Positions 36,612 to 45,879 of a stretch of 64,000 bases of DNA are shown one piece after another (position 1 is the stretch's first letter; each line of letters opens with the position of its first letter). The DNA is from Theionarchaea archaeon (GTDB lineage Archaea > Methanobacteriota_B > Thermococci > Methanofastidiosales > SZ-28-30), in NCBI GenBank assembly GCA_018992685.1, contig JACVGT010000013.1, positions 1 to 64,000 on the forward strand. Reading direction: 5' to 3'. The notes beneath the pieces are model-generated. The model worked only from the letters and a program-made list of their open reading frames with translations. It was not told the origin of the DNA and ran no database searches. The translations under genes were made by a program, and so were the position numbers.

Positions 36612-37687
36612 GAATTGGGATCACCTGTTACCCCACCTTTGGAGGGAGTGGCGTGCTGGCCTCAGAACTTGGCCGTCAGCTCTCCAAGACCCATGACGTG
36701 CATTTCATCTGCTATGCACGGCCCTTCCGTCTAGAAGGGACAGATATCCCTTTTCACAAAGTCGATGTTCTGGCATATCCCCTCTTTAAATTTCCCCCAT
36801 ATACGCTGGCGCTGGCCTCTAAAATGCTGGAAGTGGTCCAGGAAGAAACCCTGGATATCCTCCACGTTCATTATGCAGTTCCCCATTCCACATCTGCATA
36901 CTTGGCCAAGAAGCTACTCAAAGACTCCATCAAGGTCGTGACCACGCTGCATGGGACCGATGTCCAGCTCGTGGGACTAGATCCTTCGTACTACAGTATA
37001 ACGAAGTTCTCTATTGAACAGGCAGATGGTGTTTCTGCAGTCTCAGAATCTCTGAAGAATTCCACCAAGGAGAGATTCAACATTGAAAAGGATATTCAGG
37101 TCATTTACAACTTTGTGGATCCTGCTCGATACTGGACGGAGGACCATGAGAAAAAGGTAGTCACTCACATGTCCAATTTCAGGCATATTAAGAGAATTCC
37201 CGATGTTATTGATGCATTCTGTAAAATCTCGTCTTTGGTACCTGCAAACCTGTACCTGGTGGGTGATGGGCCAGACCTGCCGTTAGCTGAAGAAATGGTT
37301 AAGAAATGCAAGATACAAGACAAGACAACGTTTTTTGGAAATGTCTGCTCCATAGAGGAAATACTGGCCAGGACTGACATATTCCTTCTGCCCAGTGGAC
37401 AGGAGAGTTTCGGACTCGCAGCTCTTGAAGCTATGGCTTCCTCTGTGCCTGTGATAGCCACTAATGTAGGAGGACTACCTGAGTTTATCGATCATGGAGA
37501 AAATGGGTTCTTGTGCCCCTTGGGAGATACACAAGCCATGGCAGAATATGCAGTTGAGCTGCTCCGGGATGAAAACTATCGAAAGGAAGTTGGCAAGAAA
37601 GCCAGAAGAAAAGTCGAAAAATGGTTTACTCCTGAGATTATTGTACCCCAATATGAAGCTTTCTATGAATCAGTGTTAACAGCGTAA
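36608..37687 (+). CDS. bshA: N-acetylglucosaminyl L-malate synthase BshA
   Basis: 359 residues, GT4 glycosyltransferase. It would make GlcNAc-malate from UDP-GlcNAc and L-malate, step one of bacillithiol synthesis. The N terminus MRIGITCYPTFGGSGVLASE closely follows Bacillus BshA, as do FKFPPYTLALASKM, HVHYAVPHSTSAYLAKKLL, TTLHGTDVQLVGLDPS, and YNFVDPARY. The GT4 EX7E motif is Glu266-Glu274 (GQESFGLAALEAMA). These specific matches separate it from generic GT4 enzymes. Last gene of the operon; overlap of 4 bp with bshB. Confidence 0.92.
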   Translation: MRIGITCYPTFGGSGVLASELGRQLSKTHDVHFICYARPFRLEGTDIPFHKVDVLAYPLFKFPPYTLALASKMLEVVQEETLDILHVHYAVPHSTSAYLAKKLLKDSIKVVTTLHGTDVQLVGLDPSYYSITKFSIEQADGVSAVSESLKNSTKERFNIEKDIQVIYNFVDPARYWTEDHEKKVVTHMSNFRHIKRIPDVIDAFCKISSLVPANLYLVGDGPDLPLAEEMVKKCKIQDKTTFFGNVCSIEEILARTDIFLLPSGQESFGLAALEAMASSVPVIATNVGGLPEFIDHGENGFLCPLGDTQAMAEYAVELLRDENYRKEVGKKARRKVEKWFTPEIIVPQYEAFYESVLTA

Positions 37688-37770
37688 CAGTGATAGGAGA
37701 GATTTATATCCTCCTTCGAAGATAATATGCCAGCCATACCACAAAAATAGGGTAAAAAAAGGGAAAAGGA

Positions 37771-38682
37771 TTAGATTTCTACCTGCAGCCCCAGTTCATC
37801 CTGGAGCTCTTTGTATCTATTGCGGATGGTGACCTCAGTGACATTAGCCACATCTGAGACTTCCCGCTGTGTTTTTCTCTCGTCCTCCAAGATAGAAGCT
37901 ATGTAGAGCGAAGCGGCCGCGATGCCCTTAGGACTCCTACCAGAGAGTAGTTCTCTGTCGATTGCCTCTTTCAGTATTTCTGAAGCCTTCCTCTGGACTG
38001 CAGGGGATACTCCCAGTTGAGAGGCGAATCGAGGTAGGTAATCCATAGGATTAGTGGGAGGTAAATTGAAGCCCAGTTCCCGCATAATATAGCGGTAATC
38101 CTTGGCAATCTCCTTTTTTTCCACTCTGGCGTGTTCACTTATTTCATCCAGTGTCCGCGGCACTCTGCACTGGCGGCATGCAGCATAGAGGCAGGCAGAT
38201 GCCATCCCCTCTATGGATCTCCCTCTAATCAAATCTTCTTCCAGACACCGCCTGTACAGCACTGCTGCTGCTTCCCGAATATTCTTGGGTAATTTCAGAT
38301 GAGAGGACAGGCGCACAATCTCAGTCAGGGCAAAAGCCAAATTGCGAGCAGCTGAAGAGGAAACCTTCATCCTGCTCTGCCATTTGCGCATCCTGTAGAC
38401 CTGTGCCCTGCGCCTTGGAGAAAGGTCTCTGCCATGAACATCCTTGTTTCTCCAATCAATCTCTGTGGAAAGGCCCTTATCATGGATCATATATGTCATG
38501 GGGGCACCCGTGCGCTCCCTTTCATCTCTTTGCTCAGAGTCAAAAGCTCTCCATTCAGGACCCATATCGAGAATCCCTTCCTCGATCACCAACCCACAAT
38601 TGCTACACACTATCTCTGCCCTATCATAGTCCTGAACAAGGCCTTTGCTCTTGCATTCAGGACATATTTTGTCACGTAACAT
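37771..38682 (-). CDS. tfb: Transcription initiation factor B
   Basis: 303 residues. Zinc ribbon at 6-27 ([20 protein letters not shown], then SNCG), B-reader/linker around 40-100 and two cyclin-like repeats near 110-200 and 205-300 ([37 protein letters not shown]). TFB bridges TATA-bound TBP and RNA polymerase and reads the BRE. The SD aggtgac just before the ATG and a TATA about 115 nt upstream show that, unlike most first genes here, tfb has a long leader. Confidence 0.97.
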   Translation of the reverse strand: MLRDKICPECKSKGLVQDYDRAEIVCSNCGLVIEEGILDMGPEWRAFDSEQRDERERTGAPMTYMIHDKGLSTEIDWRNKDVHGRDLSPRRRAQVYRMRKWQSRMKVSSSAARNLAFALTEIVRLSSHLKLPKNIREAAAVLYRRCLEEDLIRGRSIEGMASACLYAACRQCRVPRTLDEISEHARVEKKEIAKDYRYIMRELGFNLPPTNPMDYLPRFASQLGVSPAVQRKASEILKEAIDRELLSGRSPKGIAAASLYIASILEDERKTQREVSDVANVTEVTIRNRYKELQDELGLQVEI

Positions 38683-38795
38683 AACGTCACCTAATAATAT
38701 GGGTTAATCTGTGTCAATGTACACTACCTATTAGAATTCAATGTGTCCCGGGAACCCATTCCACTTCTCATGTTCTGACATATATTATAGTGAAA

Positions 38796-38840
38796 ACTAT
38801 ATAAAGCTTTCGGTTGCCGGTGCTATCGCTGTACCGAAAG
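38796..38840 (-). promoter_or_regulatory. tfb promoter with inverted repeat covering the BRE
   Basis: On the minus strand the BRE/TATA reads cgaaagctttatatag (38796-38811). An 8-bp perfect inverted repeat, CTTTCGGT at 38807-38814 and ACCGAAAG at 38833-38840, overlaps the BRE. It may be an operator for tfb control or a hairpin ending the glmU transcript. Confidence 0.45.
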
Positions 38841-38903
38841 TGGAAGGTATTCCATCTTTTATCTCTCTTTTTTCCTCCTCGACACTTCTCGAGGAAAGTC
38901 AGA

Positions 38904-40217
38904 TCAGACACTATCTTCCAAAAGCTTCTTCATCAGCTCCAGCTTCTTCTCTTTGGCAAATCGGAGTTTATTCATCTTCTTTAACTCTACCTGTCGGGTG
39001 AACAGCATGGTGTCAGGTTCCAGGTTCTCGTCCACCATGACATGAGACCCCACGATAGAATTGGGACCGATCCTCATCCCAGGCAAGATGGAAGCATTGA
39101 TGCCAGTCTTGCAGTTCTCCCCCATGACGCACCCGAACTTGTCCATCCCCGTTTCCACAGACTGCGCATTGATTTTCACCTTCACCTGCTTTTCATCAAA
39201 GCGGAAGTTGGCAGTGACTGTCCCCGACCCAAAAGAGCATCCATCGAGGATGATGGAGTCACCCACATAATTGGTGTGAAACCAGCAGTCGGCTCCGATG
39301 TAACAATTCTTTACCTCTGTAGAGAACCCAACCACTGTCCGTGCTCCGATATGAGAATAATCTCTCACCAGAGAGTTGTTCCCAATGATGCACCCTGGAC
39401 CCAGATACGCAGGCCCATGGACAGTGGCATACTCAAAGACTCTCACATCTTCTTCAATTATGACCTTGCCTTTTATGGTAGCTTTTTCAGAAATCTCCGC
39501 AGACTCTGCAACCCGGGGCAGTGCTGTGTCCATGAAATAACGTGTGGCTGCAAAGATGTGCCAGGGATACTTGACAGCAGTCCAGAACCCGTCATACATC
39601 ACGGGTGAAAACACAAATCCTTCCTTTATCATGGAAGTGAGGGCTTTCTCATACACGTCATCACGAGAACTTTCTGTCTTTTCCAGGAATTTCAACAGGG
39701 TATCGGCATCCCTGTGGTAGTGCACCACAAGGTTTACCAGATCGGAGGGTTCATTCCCCGCTCCGGGTTTTTCCATGATACCCTTGACTTTTCCTTGGTC
39801 AACTATGAGATACCCGCCCGGGAAGTATTTCTGCACCTTGTATCCAAGAATGCACGCATCACTCTCGCCTTCACGTGCAGCGAACATATTGTGGTACGCA
39901 GAAGATTCAAACAGGTCATTGGGGTTTACCACCAAGATTTCATCGCCTGAGATGACCTCTCTTGCAGCAAGGAGCGCATCTGCCATCCCTAGAGGATGTT
40001 TCTGCACCACGTAAGCATGAGCATTGCCAGCCACTTCTTTGATATCTGAAATATTCTCGGGGTTGGAGACGATGACAAAATCATTCACGCCTGCTCTCTG
40101 AGCCAGCTCGATTTGATGTAAGATGAGTTCTTTGCCCAGAAACTTTAGCAGACATTTCTCCTTTACAATAGGGAACATTCGTTTCCCCACGCCGCCTGCA
40201 AGGAAGACAATCTTCAT
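38904..40217 (-). CDS. glmU: GlmU-type bifunctional sugar-1-phosphate uridylyl/acetyltransferase
   Basis: 437 residues. N-terminal nucleotidyltransferase about 1-230 (FLAGGVGKRMFPIVKEKCLL, where the usual PK pair is altered; LVVNPNDLFE for the metal Asp), then a left-handed beta-helix about 245-400 (TIKGKVIIEEDVRVFEYA, GSGTVTANFRFDEKQVK). Archaeal GlmU/ST0452-type enzymes make UDP-GlcNAc from glucosamine-1-phosphate, acetyl-CoA and UTP. It overlaps glmM by 4 bp, supporting this assignment. Its product would be the BshA substrate as well as a glycosylation donor. Confidence 0.82.
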   Translation of the reverse strand: MKIVFLAGGVGKRMFPIVKEKCLLKFLGKELILHQIELAQRAGVNDFVIVSNPENISDIKEVAGNAHAYVVQKHPLGMADALLAAREVISGDEILVVNPNDLFESSAYHNMFAAREGESDACILGYKVQKYFPGGYLIVDQGKVKGIMEKPGAGNEPSDLVNLVVHYHRDADTLLKFLEKTESSRDDVYEKALTSMIKEGFVFSPVMYDGFWTAVKYPWHIFAATRYFMDTALPRVAESAEISEKATIKGKVIIEEDVRVFEYATVHGPAYLGPGCIIGNNSLVRDYSHIGARTVVGFSTEVKNCYIGADCWFHTNYVGDSIILDGCSFGSGTVTANFRFDEKQVKVKINAQSVETGMDKFGCVMGENCKTGINASILPGMRIGPNSIVGSHVMVDENLEPDTMLFTRQVELKKMNKLRFAKEKKLELMKKLLEDSV

Positions 40218-41569
40218 GGATCCACCTTCTCGAGAGCTTTTTCTACTATTTGGTTTCCTTCATTCAAAAAGGTTTCCATAGCAGATAGAGATTCAGACTC
40301 ACAGAGTACCCGTATCACAGGTTCAGTCCCACTTGGTCTGATCAATAGCCAGGAATCAGTAAATTCAAGGCGAATACCGTCCAGCAAGCTGACGTTCTCA
40401 GGAGACAACTGGGACAGGGAAGATTGAACCTCACTCATGAGCTGTTCTTTCCTGTTGTTGGGGCAGCGGATGCTCGATTTCGCAAAGTACATGGTGGGCA
40501 ACGAGGCAATAAACTGGTGGATTTGATGAGGATGGTCGATGTGCTCAAGCAGGAGAAGTGCAGCATACAGAGAATCAGGATGCATGCCTATTTCGGGCAA
40601 GACGTATACACCAACTTGTTCTACTCCAATGCAGGCATGTTTTTCTTTCAGAAGCTGTGCAACGTGAACATCCCCTACTTTCCCACGTTCCACTGTCCCC
40701 CCTGCCTTTCCTACAGCGCAGTCCAGAAGCCGCCCTGTTTCCACTGTGGTGGCCACCACCTTTCTGGAGGACTCCTTCACCACCAAATATGAAATGAAGG
40801 CAATCATCTCGTTGTATCCCAGGAATCCCCGGTCATCGCAAAATACTACCCTGTCAGCGTCCCCGTCGAAGCAAACAGCAAGATCAGCTTTTTTGTCCTT
40901 GAGGTATTGCACGGTCTGCTTCAGGGTGTCTTCCTTGGGCTCCGAAGGTCGAGAGGGAAACCTACCATCAGGGACATCATTTATTGGCAATACAGAGATG
41001 CCCATCTCCTCAAATAACTGGGAGGCGATTCCGGAAGCAGCTCCATTTCCGGGATCAACTACTACCTTTAGCTGAGTATCAACTGAGATCTTATCCTTCA
41101 CTGCTTCAAAATAGTGAGTGTGGGCATTCTCCTGTTTTGTCATGTGCCCCAGACTGCTCCAGGGCGCTGTTCTAAATGCTTTATCGAAATAAATCCTTTC
41201 GATGTACTGTTCCTGTTCGACAGAATAGCCAATCGTTGAGGGATTCCATAATTTGACCCCGTTGAACTCAGGGGGATTATGGGAAGCAGTGATCATCATG
41301 CCGGAAGCCATTTCCAATTCCCTGGTCAGAAAAGCCAGACATGGGGTGGGAAGTATCCCGAAATCCACCACATTCACGCCTGCAGAGAGAACTCCCGCGG
41401 TCAGACTGCTCTTGATCATATCCCGTGACAGCCGCGGATCAGTCGCCACACAAACCTGGGAATCTGGAGGTAGCGAGGAGCCCACAGCCTTTCCAAGGTT
41501 CAACGTACTCTCGGTGGTGATCTCTTCATTGACTACTCCCCGAACTCCACTGGTTCCGAATAACCTCAT
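40214..41569 (-). CDS. glmM: Phosphoglucosamine mutase-type phosphohexomutase
   Basis: 451 residues. Active-site Ser loop MITASHNPPEFNGVK, metal loop CFDGDADRVVF, sugar-ring loop GKVGDVHVAQLL / GVEQVGVYVLP (the usual GEQSGH-type motif reads GVEQVG) and phosphate loop RPSGTEPVIRVL. The fold interconverts hexose 6- and 1-phosphates; coupling to glmU argues for glucosamine-6-phosphate to glucosamine-1-phosphate. It starts 8 bp after the gyrA stop, so it is cotranscribed with gyrA. Confidence 0.85.
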   Translation of the reverse strand: MRLFGTSGVRGVVNEEITTESTLNLGKAVGSSLPPDSQVCVATDPRLSRDMIKSSLTAGVLSAGVNVVDFGILPTPCLAFLTRELEMASGMMITASHNPPEFNGVKLWNPSTIGYSVEQEQYIERIYFDKAFRTAPWSSLGHMTKQENAHTHYFEAVKDKISVDTQLKVVVDPGNGAASGIASQLFEEMGISVLPINDVPDGRFPSRPSEPKEDTLKQTVQYLKDKKADLAVCFDGDADRVVFCDDRGFLGYNEMIAFISYLVVKESSRKVVATTVETGRLLDCAVGKAGGTVERGKVGDVHVAQLLKEKHACIGVEQVGVYVLPEIGMHPDSLYAALLLLEHIDHPHQIHQFIASLPTMYFAKSSIRCPNNRKEQLMSEVQSSLSQLSPENVSLLDGIRLEFTDSWLLIRPSGTEPVIRVLCESESLSAMETFLNEGNQIVEKALEKVDP

Positions 41570-41577
41570 TATACCAC

Positions 41578-43986
41578 CTAGTCTTCTTCGCTCTTCACCA
41601 CCGTGACAGCGCTGACCAGATCACTGTTCTCCAGTGTCATGGCGATGACGCCCTGGGTGGCCCTCCCCATCACTCTCATCCCTTTTGCAGGGATTCGGAT
41701 GAGTTTTCCCTGTTGCGATATGATCATTACCCCATCTTCACTGGTAACCGCCCTCATACCTGCGACGTTCCCGGTTCTGGAGGTGACTTTCATACATACC
41801 ACACCTTTCCCGCCTCTGTTCTGAATTGAATACTCAGAGAACTCTGTTCTCTTGGCATATCCTTTCTCCGTGACTGTCAGCACGCTTCCTTCTTCTGGTA
41901 TGGTAACCATTCCAATCACACCATCTCCGCGCCTCAATGTGATCCCTCTTACACCATGTGCGTTCCTTCCCATGGGGCGCACATCCTGCTCGTGGAACCT
42001 GATTGCCTTTCCTTTCTGTGTGGTGATGAACACTTCCTGGGTTCCATCAGTATGAATGACAGTGATCAGTTTGTCATCCCTGAGCTGGATGGCGATGATC
42101 CCACTGGGACGAGGATTGCCGAACTCGCTCAGTGCAATCTTCTTTATCATGCCCTCCCTGGTTGCCATGAGTAGGTATTCATCCTCAGGAAAATCATTCA
42201 CTGAAATGGCAGCAGTCACAGTCTCATCTGCAATCTTCAATAAGTTAATTAGTGGCTTTCCTCTCGCAGTTCGTGAAGACGTGGGAATCTGGTATGCTTT
42301 GGACCAGTACACCTTTCCTTTATCTGTGAAGAAGAGAATGTAGTCATGAGTAGAAACAATGAACAGGTGATCCACAAAATCCTCTTCCTTGGTTTCAATA
42401 CCGATAACGCCCTTTCCACCCCGACGTTGCCTGCGGTACTCGTCGATGGCTGTCCTCTTGATGTATCCGTCCCGGGTAATGGTGATTACCACATCTTCGT
42501 CAGAAATCAGGTCCTCCATGGTGAGGACAGCGCCTTCCTCAACAAGCTCCGATCTCCTCTCGTCTCCATAGTTCTCTTTGAGCTCAAGTAATTCACCCTT
42601 GATAACTTCCAGAATCGTCGCACGGCTAGCCAGAATTCCTTCCAGTCTACGTATCTCGCCTAGCGTTTCTTCCAGATCCCTGCGCAGGTTCTCGCGTTCC
42701 AGACCTACCAGTCGCTGCAATCGCATGTCCAGGATGGCTTTTGCCTGCTTTTCACTCAGGTCAAATCGAGACTGGAGCGCTTCTCTTGCTTCTTCCACCT
42801 TCTCAGATTGCCGTATTATGGTAATGACTTCATCAATATTATCCAGGGCTATGAGCAGTCCTTTCAGGATATGAGCCTTTTCCCTGGCTTTCTTCAGGTC
42901 AAACTCAGTTCTCTTTGTGATAACCTGTACTCGATATTCAATATACTGGTTCAGAATCTCTTTTAGTGAGAGAACTCTGGGTTCCCCTTCCACAAGGGCC
43001 AGCATGATTATGCCAAAGGTGGTTTGCAGCTGGGTGTGTTTAAACAATTGGTTCAGGACAATTTCAGGTGCGAAATCTCTGTGCACTTCAATGAGGATGC
43101 GCATTCCTTCCCGGTCAGACTCATCCCTCAGATCGGATATTCCCTCAATTCTCTTTCCTCTCACCAGAGTTGCTATGTCCTCTATGAGTTTTGACTTATT
43201 AACCTGGTAGGGGATTTCAGTGATCACGATTCGATTAACTCCATTTTTCTCAGATATGTCTGTTCTGGCCCGTAGGGTCAGTTTGCCTTTTCCACTGCGG
43301 TACGCCTTCTCAATACCATATTTTCCATAGATCAATCCTCCTGTAGGAAAATCTGGTGCCCTTATTACCTTCATCAGCCGAGTCATAGACACCTCTGGGT
43401 TGTCCGCCACCATAATCAAGGCATCCACAACTTCGCTCAAGTTATGAGGAGGAATATTCGTTGCCATCCCCACTGCAATTCCTGAGCTTCCATTAACCAG
43501 CAAATTCGGAAGTTTTCCAGGAAGCACAAGAGGCTCTGTTAAACTATCATCAAAATTTGGAACAAACTCCACAGTCTCCTTGTCAATATCTGCCAGAAGT
43601 TCCTGGGCAATGGGTGCCATCTTAACCTCGGTGTAGCGCATGGCAGCAGCAGAATCACCATCTACACTGCCAAAGTTACCCTGCCCGAAAACAAGAGGAT
43701 ACCGCAGGCTGAATTCCTGGACCATCCTGACCAGTGAATCATAGACAGCGGTCTCTCCATGAGGGTGATACTTACCCAAGACCTCTCCTACCACGCGTGC
43801 AGACTTCCGGGTGGGCTTATCTGCAGTGAGGCCCATCCGATCCATTGCATACAAGATTCGTCGGTGAACTGGCTTCAATCCATCCCTGACATCAGGAAGT
43901 GCACGACCCACAATAATTGACATCGCATAATCAATATATGACTCTTTCATCTCTCGTTCTAGGGTCGTTTCAATAACATTGGGCAT
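41578..43986 (-). CDS. gyrA: DNA gyrase subunit A
   Basis: 802 residues. The breakage-reunion domain begins EREMKESYIDYAMSIIVGRA and has the catalytic Tyr118 (AAMRYTEVKM); the quinolone-contact positions equal to E. coli Ser83/Asp87 are Thr79/Asp83 (GKYHPHGETAVYDS). The C-terminal beta-pinwheel holds the GyrA box QRRGGKG near 521-527, which marks gyrase rather than topoisomerase IV. No gyrB is in the window. The TATA (44007-44018 on minus) is centred 26 nt from ATG 43986, so I reject the ATG at 44010. A bacterial-derived gene fixed in several euryarchaeal lines. Leads gyrA-glmM-glmU. Confidence 0.96.
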   Translation of the reverse strand: MPNVIETTLEREMKESYIDYAMSIIVGRALPDVRDGLKPVHRRILYAMDRMGLTADKPTRKSARVVGEVLGKYHPHGETAVYDSLVRMVQEFSLRYPLVFGQGNFGSVDGDSAAAMRYTEVKMAPIAQELLADIDKETVEFVPNFDDSLTEPLVLPGKLPNLLVNGSSGIAVGMATNIPPHNLSEVVDALIMVADNPEVSMTRLMKVIRAPDFPTGGLIYGKYGIEKAYRSGKGKLTLRARTDISEKNGVNRIVITEIPYQVNKSKLIEDIATLVRGKRIEGISDLRDESDREGMRILIEVHRDFAPEIVLNQLFKHTQLQTTFGIIMLALVEGEPRVLSLKEILNQYIEYRVQVITKRTEFDLKKAREKAHILKGLLIALDNIDEVITIIRQSEKVEEAREALQSRFDLSEKQAKAILDMRLQRLVGLERENLRRDLEETLGEIRRLEGILASRATILEVIKGELLELKENYGDERRSELVEEGAVLTMEDLISDEDVVITITRDGYIKRTAIDEYRRQRRGGKGVIGIETKEEDFVDHLFIVSTHDYILFFTDKGKVYWSKAYQIPTSSRTARGKPLINLLKIADETVTAAISVNDFPEDEYLLMATREGMIKKIALSEFGNPRPSGIIAIQLRDDKLITVIHTDGTQEVFITTQKGKAIRFHEQDVRPMGRNAHGVRGITLRRGDGVIGMVTIPEEGSVLTVTEKGYAKRTEFSEYSIQNRGGKGVVCMKVTSRTGNVAGMRAVTSEDGVMIISQQGKLIRIPAKGMRVMGRATQGVIAMTLENSDLVSAVTVVKSEED

Positions 43987-44006
43987 GAAATCCCATGCTT
44001 TTGTTA

Positions 44007-44018
44007 CCATTTAAAGCT
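44007..44018 (-). promoter_or_regulatory. TATA box of the gyrA-glmM-glmU operon
   Basis: Read on minus the box is agctttaaatgg, centred about 26 nt from ATG 43986 (leaderless). Confidence 0.6.
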
Positions 44019-44156
44019 TTTCAGAATGTTGGCACCCTCTCATCTGGCGCCCTGAGTTATGAGATATACAAATCTGAATAACAACGATGGCTGGAGACCT
44101 TCATAGACGTAGGAGATTTCACTCCGTGACATGGTGCATTGCATTGGTACCACACG

Positions 44157-44181
44157 TAAAAAAGAAGGGGGTTACCCCCTC
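44157..44181 (-). terminator. Hairpin plus T-tract terminator
   Basis: On the minus strand GGGGG-TAA-CCCCC is followed by TTCTTTTTT, directly after the 81-residue protein's stop codon. This is the clearest hairpin-type terminator in the window. Confidence 0.7.
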
Positions 44182-44182
44182 T

Positions 44183-44428
44183 TCATGGAAAGCCTGCTCC
44201 TATCATTCGATCATCTCTGTCCTTGAGTCTCTGGTACTCTTTCCACTGTGATTCCGTGATGATGTACAGTTCTCTCTTGTCGTAGGTAGGCTTGATTATC
44301 TTTACCAGCCCTTTGTTGATGTACTCTGCCACAACGTACTCCTTTATTTGTTCCAGATACTTCACTTCGCCTCTCAAAATGCAGGCAAAGTTGAATAGTT
44401 CTGAAAGATACTCCTTTTGGTCTTCCAT
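44183..44428 (-). CDS. Small protein, possible winged-helix, unknown
   Basis: 81 residues (MEDQKEYLSELFNFACILR start). The order helix-helix-strand (EYVVAEYINKGLVKIIKPTY, DKRELYIITESQWKEY) resembles a minimal winged helix, but I cannot name a family. The gene is well supported: SD ggggtga 6 nt before the ATG, a TATA at 44489-44498 (minus) and a strong terminator right after the stop. Confidence 0.65.
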   Translation of the reverse strand: MEDQKEYLSELFNFACILRGEVKYLEQIKEYVVAEYINKGLVKIIKPTYDKRELYIITESQWKEYQRLKDRDDRMIGAGFP

Positions 44429-44602
44429 CTTGTTTCACCCCGTTGTTCCAATGAAAAGGAATTGGGACTATCGTCAGTATTTGTCCGTGTTTATAAATGT
44501 TCCGTTTTATCTCTCAAAATATGCATCGTATGTATAGAAAAGGACATCAGTTGCATCATAGTGGAAAGAAAACGAGATTGTAGGTAAACTACCATTCAAA
44601 TC

Positions 44603-45274
44603 CTACAGCCCACACGGCGAAGTAAGCAAGGTCTCAATGTATTGATGAGCTTCCTCAAGTGAGGACACATGCGGGTTGTACTGACCGTATTCTCCCTCTA
44701 CCAACAGGGTAGGAAGTCCCAGAGCTCTTGCTCCTTCCAGGTCCACTTGAGGTTTGTCACCCACCATGAGAACAGTCGCAGGTGGGAAATTGAGTTTTTT
44801 CAGTACAAAAGAGTAGGGTTCGGGAGAGGGTTTGCACTGTTCCGTATCCTCACCTGCAACTACTATCAGATCAAAATAGTGGAGCAAGGGGAGAGAATTG
44901 ATTCTCCTCTTCTTGGAATGGCTCTCACCATCATAATCAGTGAGCAGAACCAGCTTAACCTGGGACTTCAAAGAAGCAAGGAGAGATTCTGCATACGGTT
45001 TTATGAAGGTAGTGGAGGTGACGGAGTCCCAGTAGAGGTCAGTCAGGTGCTGTTTTTGTGACGATGTAAGATCAATATCAAATTCTTCCCACCACTGGTT
45101 GCGATCATAAACACCCTCAACATTGAACCTGTAGTGAATCTCCTCCATTCTGCGAACGGTTTCCTCATGTCCGGCACCGCAGGCAACCAGCTGATCACAC
45201 ACTCTCCTCTTGGCCATTCCCAGGTCGCAGTCTGTGAGAGTCCCATCCAGGTCAAAAATCACTGCCTTAAGCAT
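44603..45274 (-). CDS. HAD-superfamily hydrolase
   Basis: 223 residues. Motif I FDLDGTLTD (nucleophile Asp), motif II LLTDYDG (usual Ser/Thr), motif III Lys in CKPSPEPY, motif IV MVGDKPQVDLEGA. A helical cap lies between motif I and II, as in phosphoglycolate-phosphatase-like enzymes. Substrate unknown. Third gene of an operon after UPF0148 and a winged-helix protein (14 bp gap). Confidence 0.85.
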   Translation of the reverse strand: MLKAVIFDLDGTLTDCDLGMAKRRVCDQLVACGAGHEETVRRMEEIHYRFNVEGVYDRNQWWEEFDIDLTSSQKQHLTDLYWDSVTSTTFIKPYAESLLASLKSQVKLVLLTDYDGESHSKKRRINSLPLLHYFDLIVVAGEDTEQCKPSPEPYSFVLKKLNFPPATVLMVGDKPQVDLEGARALGLPTLLVEGEYGQYNPHVSSLEEAHQYIETLLTSPCGL

Positions 45275-45288
45275 AATCTCACGAAAGA

Positions 45289-45516
45289 CTACATTCTGTG
45301 CATTCTCTTTTCAAGTTTATCTTTTTCCGACTCTTCCTCTTTCATTTGCCAGCATATTACGCCATTTTTTTCAATGCTTTCGATCTTCCCTTCTTCTGCC
45401 AGCCTCAGCAAATTTTTCCTGACTTCAAACACCTTGGTTCCAGTTTTCTCTGCGACCTCCGCTGTAGAAAGAGCGGAATCTGCTTGTTCCAAGATCTGCT
45501 CAATTTTTTGATACAT
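45289..45516 (-). CDS. Small winged-helix protein
   Basis: 75 residues. Helix-turn-helix pattern LSTAEVAEKTGTKVFEVRKN then LLRLAEEGKIESIEKNGVIC with a charged, Lys/Glu-rich C terminus. It starts right after the stop of the UPF0148 gene (TAGATG), so the two are coupled. Likely a DNA-binding or RNA-binding accessory; target unknown. Confidence 0.7.
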   Translation of the reverse strand: MYQKIEQILEQADSALSTAEVAEKTGTKVFEVRKNLLRLAEEGKIESIEKNGVICWQMKEEESEKDKLEKRMHRM

Positions 45517-45780
45517 CTAAATCAACTCCTTGATAAAGTGAAGGCACTTCAGAATGTGTTCAATCTCATTTAAGTCTTTGGTTTCACTCAACCGTGTCAG
45601 GAGTTCTGCTCTTTTCAGATGGAGGGCGGCATCAGTTGCCAGCTGAGAGGATTCCTCTTCTTCCTCAGTACAATTGGCACAGATTATCTTCCCATCCTTT
45701 TCAAATAGTGGGTAGCCGCACTTCTCGCAGTGCCTCGACGTCATCCTTGCTCCGCTTAAAAGTAATCGCGAAATATCCAT
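45517..45780 (-). CDS. UPF0148 (Sjogren autoantigen p27-like) zinc-ribbon protein
   Basis: 87 residues. LLLSGARMTSRHCEKCGYPL then FEKDGKIICANC is the diagnostic start of UPF0148, a widespread archaeal family of unknown function, with a helical tail. I start at ATG 45780 because the TATA at 45801-45810 (minus) is centred about 26 nt away; the extension to 45849 would span the promoter. First gene of a three-gene operon with a winged-helix protein and HAD hydrolase. Confidence 0.82.
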   Translation of the reverse strand: MDISRLLLSGARMTSRHCEKCGYPLFEKDGKIICANCTEEEEESSQLATDAALHLKRAELLTRLSETKDLNEIEHILKCLHFIKELI

Positions 45781-45879
45781 ATACTGGATAGAGGATAGCT
45801 CGTTTAAAAGACTATCTAGAACAGGATCATTTTGAGTTTGATGAATCAAAGAAGTGAAGAAAGAAAAACAAAAGCGTGA

